A stretch of 64,000 nucleotides of DNA from Austwickia sp. (GTDB lineage Bacteria; Actinomycetota; Actinomycetes; Actinomycetales; Dermatophilaceae): assembly GCA_016711265.1 (NCBI GenBank), contig JADJTI010000004.1, positions 62,001 through 126,000 of the forward strand. Direction: 5' to 3'. The translations under genes and the position numbers were made by a program. Below are positions 56,680-64,000 of the stretch, in pieces; the first letter of the stretch is position 1, and each line of letters starts with the position of its first letter. The notes under the pieces were generated by a model. It ran no database searches. It was not told the origin of the DNA and saw nothing but the letters and a program-made list of their open reading frames with translations.

Positions 56680-58062
56680 TTATTCTTCGAGCGCCCGGCC
56701 CCGTTGATCCGGCAAGAGGAACGCCGCGGCGGCGCCGATGGCGAACGCCGTGCCGAGCACCCCGAACACCAGCGTCAGCCCCCCGGCCTGCTTCAGCACC
56801 GGGACCGCCAGGGGGGCCAGGATGCTGGCGATCCGGCCGAAGGCGGCCGCCGCTCCGGCGCCGGTGCCACGGATCGAGGTCGGGTAGATCTCCGGGCTGA
56901 TCGCATAGAGCGCACCCCACGCGCCGAGGTTGAAGAACGAGAGCATCATGCCGGTGACCAGCAACGCCGTGGTCCCGTTCGCGTTGCCGAACAGCACCGC
57001 GGACACCGCCGAGCCCACCAGGAAAGTCGCCAGCGTGGGCCGCCGTCCCCACTTCTCGATCAGATACGCCGCCAATGCGTAGCCCGGCAGCTGGGCGAGG
57101 GTGATGATCAGGGTGTATTCGAACGACTTCACCATCGGGTAGCCCTGGGCCACGATGAGGTTCGGCAGCCAGATGAAGGCGCCGTAGTAGGCGAAGTTGA
57201 TGGTGAACCAGACGATCCACAACGCCGCGGTCCGCCTCCGGTACGCCGGCCGCCACAGTCCCGCGGGCGCGCGCGGCACCGACGTGGGCACGGGCGCGGC
57301 CGCCGAGACGGCACCCGCCGCGGGCGCCGGGATACCTGCGGACTCTTCGAACCGCCGTACCGCGGCCTCGGCCTCCTGACTCCTGCCGGCCTTCTCCAGG
57401 AAGCGCACCGACTCAGGTAGACCGAAGCGCACGACCGCGGCGTACAGGGTGGGCACCACGCCGACAGCCAGTGCCCACCGCCAGCCATCCGGCGAGGACG
57501 GCACCAGCAGGTACCCGATCAGCGCGGCCAGGATCCAGCCCACCGCCCAGAACGACTCCAGCGCGACCACCATCCGCCCTCGGATGGCGCGCGGGGAGTA
57601 CTCGCTGACCAGGGTCGAGGCCACCGGCAGCTCGGCACCCAGACCGAGGCCGACGCAGAAGCGCAGCACGATCAGGGCCGCGATCGAGCCCGCCAGCGCC
57701 GATGCCCCGGTCGCGACGCCATAGACGAGCAGCGTGAGCGCGAACACCTGGCGCCGACCGATCCGGTCCGCCAGCAACCCGCCCAGGCTCGCGCCGATCG
57801 CCATGCCGACGAAGCCGATCGAGCCGATCCACGACTGCTGGGTGGCATCCAGGCCCCACTGCTTGCCCAGGGCGACCATGACGAACGAAATCAGCCCGAC
57901 GTCCATGGCGTCTAACGCCCAACCGATGCCGGAGCCGACGAGCAGCTTGCCGTGGGCGGGGGTGAACGGCAGCCGATCCAGGCGTTCGCTGCGGGTCAAT
58001 CCCGAGGTCGCTGCCTGGATGGCCGGGGATGAGTCGGCTGCGCTCACGGGGGCGTCCTTCAT
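56680..58062 (-). CDS. MFS transporter, metabolite:proton symporter type
   Basis: 460 residues, twelve membrane helices. Helix 1 has the Asp-containing WALDAMDVGLISFV; the helix 2-3 loop has GGLLADRIGRRQ, and helix 4-5 PRAIRGRMV. This is the pattern of NiaP/aromatic-acid and related acid:H+ symporters. A His- and Pro-poor central loop (~205-255) is Ala-rich. The substrate is unknown; an organic acid or nicotinate-like compound is likely. The ATG at 58062 gives the family length. Confidence 0.8.
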   Translation of the reverse strand: MKDAPVSAADSSPAIQAATSGLTRSERLDRLPFTPAHGKLLVGSGIGWALDAMDVGLISFVMVALGKQWGLDATQQSWIGSIGFVGMAIGASLGGLLADRIGRRQVFALTLLVYGVATGASALAGSIAALIVLRFCVGLGLGAELPVASTLVSEYSPRAIRGRMVVALESFWAVGWILAALIGYLLVPSSPDGWRWALAVGVVPTLYAAVVRFGLPESVRFLEKAGRSQEAEAAVRRFEESAGIPAPAAGAVSAAAPVPTSVPRAPAGLWRPAYRRRTAALWIVWFTINFAYYGAFIWLPNLIVAQGYPMVKSFEYTLIITLAQLPGYALAAYLIEKWGRRPTLATFLVGSAVSAVLFGNANGTTALLVTGMMLSFFNLGAWGALYAISPEIYPTSIRGTGAGAAAAFGRIASILAPLAVPVLKQAGGLTLVFGVLGTAFAIGAAAAFLLPDQRGRALEE

Positions 58063-58112
58063 CGTGGTGATCGCCGGACAACCCGGCGGTTCACGATACA
58101 GCGCGACGACCA

Positions 58113-58140
58113 CCGGTAGTGCTCATGTCGAGCACACCGG
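58113..58140 (-). terminator. Hairpin after malic enzyme
   Basis: CCGGT-A-GTGCTC pairs with GAGCACACCGG, 11 pairs with one bulge, around a 5-base loop, 24 bases past the malic enzyme stop and upstream of the MFS gene. Confidence 0.5.
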
Positions 58141-58163
58141 CGCCACGCATGCGATACCGGCCG

Positions 58164-59894
58164 CTACTCGACGATGATCTCCGGGTACGACGGCGTCCAC
58201 ATGCTCTCGAACACCTGCTGCACCGGGTCGGTCAGCTCGACGGTGGCCAGGCCTTCGGCGGCCGCAGCCTCCGCCACCGCCAACGCCACGGTGGCCGAGA
58301 CGAAGCGCAGCTGGTCGATCGAGGGCAGCAGCGCCTCCCCCGGCAACCGTGGGTCCACCAGTGAGGCCACTGCGCGCGCGGCTGCGGCGATCATCCCGTC
58401 GCTGACTCGGCTCGCCCGGCACACGGCTACGCCCAACCCCAGGCCGGGGAAGACCAGGGCGTTGTTCGCCTGCGCGATGTCGAAGCGGGTGCCCTCAAAG
58501 GTCACCGGGTCGAACGGCGAGCCGGTCGCGATCAACGCCCGGCCCTGCGTCCACGCGAGCAGGTCGGCGGGGACCGCCTCACACTTACGGGTCGGGTTCG
58601 ACAACGGCATGATGATCGGCCGGTGGGTGTGCGCGGCCATGTCCCGCACGAGTTCCTCGGTGAACGAGCCGCGCTGGGCCGACGTACCGATGAGCATGGT
58701 CGGCTGCACGTTCCGGACCACGTCGGCCAGGCCGATCCGGCCCTCCCCCGATCGGGCCCAACCGGCCACTTCCTGAGCCGGCCGCGCGTACGGCGCCTGG
58801 AAGGGCCGCATCGGCATCCCCTCGACGATGAGGCCCTTGCTGCCCAAGCACCAGAACCGGGCGTACGCCTCCTGGGGGGTCAGACCGCGCCGGATCATCT
58901 CGTCGCGGATCAGGTCGGCGATGCCGATCCCTGCTGTGCCTGCGCCGTGGATCACAATGCGCTGGTCAGCCGGGTTGAGTCCGGCGGCCTTCGAGCCGGA
59001 GATCGCCGCCGCGAGCACGATGGCCGCGGTGCCCTGGACATCGTCGTTGAAGGTGCAGCAACGGTCCCGGTAGGTCTGCAGTATGCGGTGGGCGTTGCTG
59101 GCCCCGAAGTCCTCCCAGTGCAGCATGGCGTGCGGGAACAGCCGGGTCGCGGTCTCGACGAAGTGCTCGATGAACGCGTCGTACCGCTCGCCCCGGACCC
59201 GTCCGTGGCGTTCGCCCAGGTAGAGCTCGTCGCTGAGCAACTCCAGGTTGTCGGTGCCGACGTCCAGCACGATCGGGATGGCCCGGCGCGGGTGGATGCC
59301 CGCAGCTGCGGTGTAGACCGACGCCTTGCCGATGGCGATCTGGATCCCGCCGACGCCCTGGTCGCCGATCCCCAAGATGCCCTCGGAGTCAGTGACCACG
59401 AGCAGGTCGACGTCGTCGCCGTCGATGCCATAGCTGAGCAGCGCCTGCTCCAGGCCTGCCTGGTTGTCGATGGAGAGGAAGACCCCGTGCGGGCGGGCGT
59501 ACCAGTGGCTGAAGCGCTGGATCGCCTCGCCGATCGTGGGCGTGTAGACGATCGGCAGCATCTCCTCCAGGTGCTCCGAGAGCAGCCGGTAGAAAAGCAC
59601 CTCGTTGCGGTCCCGCAGGCTGGACAGGTGGGAGTACTTGGCCAGGTCGCTGGTCTTCTCGCGGTACTGCGCGTACGTCCGGTGCAGTTGCGCCTCCAGC
59701 GACATCACCCCGGTGGGCAGCAGTCCGGCCAGCCCGAGGGCCTTGCGCTCGGCGTAGGTGAACGCCGTACCCCGGTTCAGGAAGGGGTTGGTCAGGACGT
59801 CGTACCCGCGGGCCAGGAAGCGGATGCGATTACGTCCAGCGCCTGGCTGGATCTCGAAACTACGTAGCGGCATATCTTCACTATCGGCGCTCAT
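58164..59894 (-). CDS. NAD(P)-dependent malic enzyme, large form
   Basis: 576 residues, the size of E. coli MaeA/SfcA. Catalytic Tyr is in LPIVYTPTIGEA, acidic metal ligands in WEDFGASNA and FNDDVQGTAA, and the NAD-binding loop is GAGTAGIGIADL. It oxidatively decarboxylates malate to pyruvate, giving NADH or NADPH. The ATG overlaps the hydratase stop (ATGA). Confidence 0.94.
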   Translation of the reverse strand: MSADSEDMPLRSFEIQPGAGRNRIRFLARGYDVLTNPFLNRGTAFTYAERKALGLAGLLPTGVMSLEAQLHRTYAQYREKTSDLAKYSHLSSLRDRNEVLFYRLLSEHLEEMLPIVYTPTIGEAIQRFSHWYARPHGVFLSIDNQAGLEQALLSYGIDGDDVDLLVVTDSEGILGIGDQGVGGIQIAIGKASVYTAAAGIHPRRAIPIVLDVGTDNLELLSDELYLGERHGRVRGERYDAFIEHFVETATRLFPHAMLHWEDFGASNAHRILQTYRDRCCTFNDDVQGTAAIVLAAAISGSKAAGLNPADQRIVIHGAGTAGIGIADLIRDEMIRRGLTPQEAYARFWCLGSKGLIVEGMPMRPFQAPYARPAQEVAGWARSGEGRIGLADVVRNVQPTMLIGTSAQRGSFTEELVRDMAAHTHRPIIMPLSNPTRKCEAVPADLLAWTQGRALIATGSPFDPVTFEGTRFDIAQANNALVFPGLGLGVAVCRASRVSDGMIAAAARAVASLVDPRLPGEALLPSIDQLRFVSATVALAVAEAAAAEGLATVELTDPVQQVFESMWTPSYPEIIVE

Positions 59895-60682
59895 CCGGGG
59901 AAGTTCGGCCTTTCTTTGGCCAAGAAGGCGCGCACACCCTCGCGGAATCCGTCCGAGGCGTAGACCTTTTCGAGGAGTCGGTCGTCGTGCTCGGGGTCGC
60001 CCCCGGGGGCGGTGATCTCGCGTAGTTGCGCCTTGGTGGCCTGCAGCGTCAGGGGAGCCGCCTGTAGGAGCCCTTCGACCACCGCGGCCACCTCGCGGTC
60101 CAGGTCATGGGCGGTGGCGGCGACGTGCATCACCGCACCCACGCCGTACGCCCGGTGCGCGTCCACCATCCGGCTGGCCAGCAGCATCTCCCGGGACAGC
60201 GACTCGCCGAACACGTGTACGCACCGTTCCAGCAGGGGACGTGACAAGGCGTTACCCAGAGTGCGGGCGATGGGGTAGCCGAAGCGGGAATGCGCGGTAC
60301 ACAGTCGCAGGTCACAGTACGTCGCCACGGCCAGTCCGCCGCCGACGCAGAGTCCGTCGATGACCGCCAGGGTGACCTGCGGCAGGTCGGCCAGGTGGGC
60401 GAGCATGTTACGCACCCGGGTCTCGTACACCACCGCCTCGCGGCCGGTGGTCATCCCGGCGAATTCGCTGATGTCGTTGCCGGCCGCGAAAGCGACCGAA
60501 CCCGCTCCCCGCATCAGCACCACCCGGGCGCTGCTGTCGCCTCCGACGTCCTCCAGCACCGCCTGCAGCGCGTCGTACATCGGGGTGGTGAAGGCGTTGT
60601 GGCGATGCGGCCGGTTGAAGGTGATCTCGATGACCGCGTCGTGCCTGCTGACCAGCAGTTCGTCGGTTCGCGTGCGGTTCAT
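59891..60682 (-). CDS. Enoyl-CoA hydratase/isomerase family protein
   Basis: 263 residues, crotonase fold. Oxyanion-hole segments are FAAGNDISEFAG and IDGLCVGGGLAVATYCDLRL. The usual second Glu position is occupied by GNALSRPL, so hydratase activity is not certain. AGGAGG precedes the ATG at 60682. It is the middle gene of the operon; substrate unknown. Confidence 0.85.
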   Translation of the reverse strand: MNRTRTDELLVSRHDAVIEITFNRPHRHNAFTTPMYDALQAVLEDVGGDSSARVVLMRGAGSVAFAAGNDISEFAGMTTGREAVVYETRVRNMLAHLADLPQVTLAVIDGLCVGGGLAVATYCDLRLCTAHSRFGYPIARTLGNALSRPLLERCVHVFGESLSREMLLASRMVDAHRAYGVGAVMHVAATAHDLDREVAAVVEGLLQAAPLTLQATKAQLREITAPGGDPEHDDRLLEKVYASDGFREGVRAFLAKERPNFPG

Positions 60683-60711
60683 CGCTGCCTCCTGATGACG
60701 AATTCGGCGGG

Positions 60712-61590
60712 TCAGTCGCGCGCCGAATGCTGTACGGCGGCCAGGGCCGCGGCGAGCCGTTGCGGCGCCTCGACCATGGCGGGGCCGTACCACGTCAGGC
60801 TACGGCCGTCGATGAGGGCGTAGGGCCGGTGGGCGAAGGCTTCCGGACCATCCGCGGCGTGAAAGCGATACGGCTCATCGGGGAAGACCACCACGTCGAC
60901 TGCCGCCAGGTGGGGGTCCGCGGGGTCGAACCGGGGGTACCGCTGCGGGCTATCAGCCAAAATGTTGTCAATCCCCAAGCGTCTGAGCACGTCCCCGGCG
61001 TAGGTGTCGCTACCGAGCGCCATCCAGGGCCGACGCCAGATGGGCACCAACGCTCGCGCCGAACGTCCGGGCTGCACCGGCGGGTACCGCGGCGGGTCAG
61101 CCCACGCCGCGCCCGCCGCGTCCAGCCAGCCGGTGTCCACCGCGCCGTCGGCGTCGGCGTCCGCGAACAGCCGCAGCAACCGGGCGATGCTGCTCAACGC
61201 CTGGTCGACGGTCCGGATGTCGGTCACATAGACCGGTACGCCGCGCCGGCGCAACTCCTCGATGTCGGGCCCGCGGTTCTCCTCTTCGTTGGCGATCACC
61301 AGGTCGGCGGCGAGGTCGGCGATGGCGTCGAGGTTTGGGTTCTTGGTGCCCCCAAGGCGGACCACCCCCTGGGCGTCGAGGTCGCCGGGGTGGGTGCACC
61401 AGTCGGTGGCCCCGATCAGCACCCCGGGGACCGACATGGCGACTGCCTCGGTCAACGACGGGACCAGGCTGATCACCCGCTGCGGGCTCTCAGGCAGTGG
61501 CACCGGGGTGCCCAGGTCGTCGATGGCCTCGCTCACGGGTACCAGTCTGCCTCGGTGGAACGCCACTGAGATGCCGGGCACACCGGGCAC
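60712..61590 (-). CDS. BtuF-like helical-backbone metal receptor
   Basis: 292 residues from a GTG with GGAGGA seven bases upstream. Lobes of the cobalamin/iron-complex receptor fold are visible: RVISLVPSLTEAVAMS, LGGTKNPNLDAIADLAADLVIANEEENR and the C-terminal lobe around VVFPDEPYRF. There is no signal peptide or lipobox, so it may be cytoplasmic. Cobalamin is the likely ligand by family only. Confidence 0.75.
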   Translation of the reverse strand: MPGVPGISVAFHRGRLVPVSEAIDDLGTPVPLPESPQRVISLVPSLTEAVAMSVPGVLIGATDWCTHPGDLDAQGVVRLGGTKNPNLDAIADLAADLVIANEEENRGPDIEELRRRGVPVYVTDIRTVDQALSSIARLLRLFADADADGAVDTGWLDAAGAAWADPPRYPPVQPGRSARALVPIWRRPWMALGSDTYAGDVLRRLGIDNILADSPQRYPRFDPADPHLAAVDVVVFPDEPYRFHAADGPEAFAHRPYALIDGRSLTWYGPAMVEAPQRLAAALAAVQHSARD

Positions 61591-61666
61591 ACTGGGTTCC
61601 TCCGGTATCCCGGTGGTGGCGTCCGGCCAGCGAGGAAGCGGCCGTCAACCCACCCGGCGGCCAGGA

Positions 61667-61966
61667 TCATCGACGAATAAAGAGGAATCCAAGACTCTCC
61701 AAGCCGTCAATCAGTCCTAAACTAATGTCCTCCAGAAAGGCGTTTGCGTAGACGCAAATTACCGGTTCCCCATGAGCTAAGCCACCACTCACCCGATGCT
61801 CTACGGAGCAGATCCTAAGAGTAAAAGGGAGATCCGGAAGAGCTTCGCTCATGTCGCCGCTCCACCCCAGTGTGACGAGTTCTTCGCCGACCCGAGGAAT
61901 CGAAAGCACCGGGAATTCGGACAGGGTCGCATATGCGACGCATCCCTGCGAATCGTCGACCTCCAT
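61667..61966 (-). CDS. Hypothetical protein, N-terminus lost in poly-G tract
   Basis: At least 99 residues in frame, from an internal ATG at 61966 to a stop at 61667. The reading frame continues upstream (FNDPETAAE) into the poly-G tract. SEFPVLSIPRVGEELVTLGW and FTLRICSVEHRV resemble small proteins of unknown function that share a PRVGEE...VxxVEH pattern. A separate start with a good Shine-Dalgarno exists at 62661, beyond the tract, and may be the true beginning. Confidence 0.5.
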   Translation of the reverse strand: MEVDDSQGCVAYATLSEFPVLSIPRVGEELVTLGWSGDMSEALPDLPFTLRICSVEHRVSGGLAHGEPVICVYANAFLEDISLGLIDGLESLGFLFIRR

Positions 61967-61996
61967 CTCGGCGGCGGTCTCTGGATCATTAAAGAA

Positions 61997-62606
<610 letters not shown>

Positions 62607-63300
62607 GAATAACCCTCAGGATGCGAAGCATCACGGTCACCCTGGGCACTACGTCGTTCACGCGTCTATCCTTTTCGGAGTTCAGCCCGCCGAAGCTTCT
62701 TCAAGGGACGACTTCACCTGACACCGATCCACCTCGGTTCCACTGCCGCCGACCAAAGACCTCTCGATCTAATTGCCGTCCCTTGTCTTCACAAGCACCC
62801 AACGTGCGGTGGAGGTCGTGCGGGAACCATTGTGGCCCAGGGGGAAGCTACTGTCTCAGGCCTAGGTGGGCGGATTGGGATCCGCAGGTGTCGCGATGTT
62901 TGCTACCGCGATACGCGATATTCAATCGTACCGGCTGTCGCAGAAGCTGGCACCGCCAACATGGCCAGAGACGTCACTGAGACAGCCACAGTGGCCAGAA
63001 CCGTTCGCCGCCCTAAACATCTCTTCGAGACCCCCAATCTGAGACTATGCCCGCTGTTCTCCCCCAGACTGACTCCGGAAGGCCACCGCTGCCGGTAGGC
63101 GTCCGTGCAACTGGCACCAACGCCAGGCCGAGTCGGCCCGATTGGACGAGAATCTACTCGCGTAGGGGACTGCGTCGAGCAGTCGCGCGTGACCGGGTAC
63201 GCCGAGGGCCGGGGAGGGTTGGCGGTAGTGGCTGGCAGGATCGCAGGCGTCTACGGGCACACAGGTGAAGAACATCCGCAGAACACTCAGAGGAGAGGCC
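62607..63300. other. Intergenic stretch with lower GC, no confident gene
   Basis: About 690 bp between the poly-G tract and the VOC gene. On the minus strand a GTG at 62661 has AAAGGA seven bases upstream and reads NDVVPRVTVMLRILRVI before entering the tract. On the plus strand an 88-residue frame (62832-63098) has no Shine-Dalgarno or domain. The composition is less GC-rich than the rest of the window. Confidence 0.5.
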
Positions 63301-63708
63301 ATGGCCCAGCAGCTCAACCCCTACATCACCTTCGACGGCAACTGCGCGGAGGCGATGGCCTTCTACGCCGCCGTGCTCGGCGGCACCGTCCAGACGATGA
63401 CCTTCCGGGATGCCGGGATGGATGAGGACGGCGTCATGCATGCCGCTCTGGCGACCCCCACCGGCTTCCACCTCTACGCCAGCGACACCGCTGGGGAGAT
63501 GAGCGCGCCGTACACGGTCGGCAACAACGTGCAGGTCAGCCTGTCAGGCGACGAGGCCGAAGCGTTGCGGGGGTACTGGGAGGCGCTCAGTGACGGCGCC
63601 GACATCATCATGCCCATGGAACGCCAAATGTGGGGTGATGAGTATGGGCTCCTCAGCGACAGGTTCGGCATTCTGTGGCACGTCAACATCGCCGGGGCCT
63701 CCGGCTAA
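63301..63708 (+). CDS. VOC family (PhnB-like) protein
   Basis: 135 residues. Two beta-alpha-beta-beta-beta units of the glyoxalase/PhnB fold: NPYITFDGNCAEAMAFYAAV at the start and GLLSDRFGILWHVNI at the end. Proteins of this type are metal-dependent dioxygenase or isomerase relatives, often called PhnB; the substrate is unknown. AGGAGAGG precedes the ATG. Its last 165 bases overlap the convergent pirin frame. Confidence 0.9.
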   Translation: MAQQLNPYITFDGNCAEAMAFYAAVLGGTVQTMTFRDAGMDEDGVMHAALATPTGFHLYASDTAGEMSAPYTVGNNVQVSLSGDEAEALRGYWEALSDGADIIMPMERQMWGDEYGLLSDRFGILWHVNIAGASG

Positions 63709-64000
63709 CTGTACTGACCGGGGACCACAAACCGCTGGCCTACAGCCGCTGACAAGGAACCGCCCGGCCCACCCCGGACCCGCGAGGTGTGAGCCGATCG
63801 CGGGGTGGGCCGGCGCCAGGATGCGGTCGCGGACGCCGACGTAGCCGGGGACGACGCCGAACCTCTCGTCGCCCGCTTCCCACAGGCGGCGCAGCTCGGC
63901 AATCTCGTCGTGGGAGCGACCCACGAAGTTCCACCACATCACGATCTGCTCCTCGAGGGGCACGCCCCCGAGGACGAGCAGCCGCGTCGGCTCGCCGCCG
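63544..64000 (-). CDS. Pirin family protein, C-terminal fragment
   Basis: 152 residues at the end of a pirin that begins outside the window. LLVLGGVPLEEQIVMWWNFV followed by GRSHDEIAELRRLWEAGDER is the characteristic pirin C-terminal cupin end. Pirins usually stop soon after the VPGY segment; here the frame stays open ~75 more codons and runs antisense through the VOC gene. This suggests a frameshift near 63750-63850 or simply an open chance extension. Pirins act as quercetin-type dioxygenases or redox regulators. Confidence 0.8.
   Translation of the reverse strand, partial: GGEPTRLLVLGGVPLEEQIVMWWNFVGRSHDEIAELRRLWEAGDERFGVVPGYVGVRDRILAPAHPAIGSHLAGPGWAGRFLVSGCRPAVCGPRSVQLAGGPGDVDVPQNAEPVAEEPILITPHLAFHGHDDVGAVTERLPVPPQRFGLVA

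Noticed and set aside
62832..63098. 88-residue plus-strand frame after the poly-G tract
   Set aside because: No Shine-Dalgarno, no domain and uncertain sequence context.

Overview
The window is a high-GC actinobacterial chromosome segment. The evidence is the nearly unbroken block of translation and transcription genes, the Actinobacteria-type order rplK-rplA / rplJ-rplL / rpoB-rpoC / rpsL-rpsG-fusA-tuf / S10-spc-alpha, the MurB-HadB-like-HadA-like-RpmG neighbourhood next to secE-nusG, many GTG starts, and -10 boxes of the TANNNT type placed 6-7 bases before leaderless starts. RpoB and RpoC read like Micrococcales proteins. A Dermatophilaceae or Intrasporangiaceae relative is my guess, from memory of those sequences and not from a search.

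Layout. 1-2.9 kb: the start of a sugar-type solute-binding lipoprotein (minus), then a class I fumarase and a beta-carbonic anhydrase translationally coupled on the plus strand. 2.96-3.9 kb: rplM-rpsI. 4.2-6.9 kb: a winged-helix regulator facing a three-gene ABC-2 exporter operon (ATPase, permease, XRE-type regulator) with a palindromic operator. 7.3-12.7 kb: truA, rplQ, rpoA, rpsD, rpsK, rpsM, rpmJ, infA. 12.9-15.6 kb: map, adk, secY. 15.9-25.9 kb: the spc and S10 clusters. 26.4-31.3 kb: a DUF2599 lipoprotein, tuf, fusA, rpsG, rpsL. 31.7-39.2 kb: rpoC, rpoB. 39.7-42.5 kb: rplL, rplJ, rplA, rplK. 42.6-44.0 kb: nusG, secE and tRNA-Trp. 44.2-48.0 kb: adenosine deaminase, murB, two MaoC-fold dehydratase genes, rpmG, tRNA-Met, tRNA-Thr. 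48.1-52.5 kb: a biotin uptake operon (bioY, bioM, bioN) carrying an acyl-CoA ligase and a thiolase in its middle. 52.9-55.9 kb: pntA-pntB transhydrogenase. 56.0-61.6 kb: a rhodanese-like gene with a Cys-rich upstream ORF, an MFS transporter, and a receptor / enoyl-CoA hydratase / malic enzyme operon. 61.7-64.0 kb: a hypothetical gene abutting a roughly 600-bp poly-G tract that is probably a sequencing artefact, then a VOC protein and the C-terminus of a pirin.

How the parts work together. Most of the window builds ribosomes and RNA polymerase. The operons are separated by strong hairpins (after rplA, rplL, rpoC, tuf and rpmG). Three ribosomal operons (S10, str, L10) appear to start from promoters sharing one unusual block, GGCGATTTGG, whose last bases form a TTGG-type -35. 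Two of these promoters also share a long upstream inverted repeat. This shared promoter module is the observation I rate highest. Second is the five-gene biotin operon, where BioY and the energising subunits BioMN enclose two acyl-CoA enzymes, behind a BioQ-like operator. The metabolic genes around the ribosomal block (fumarase, transhydrogenase, malic enzyme) concern C4-acid and NADPH balance.
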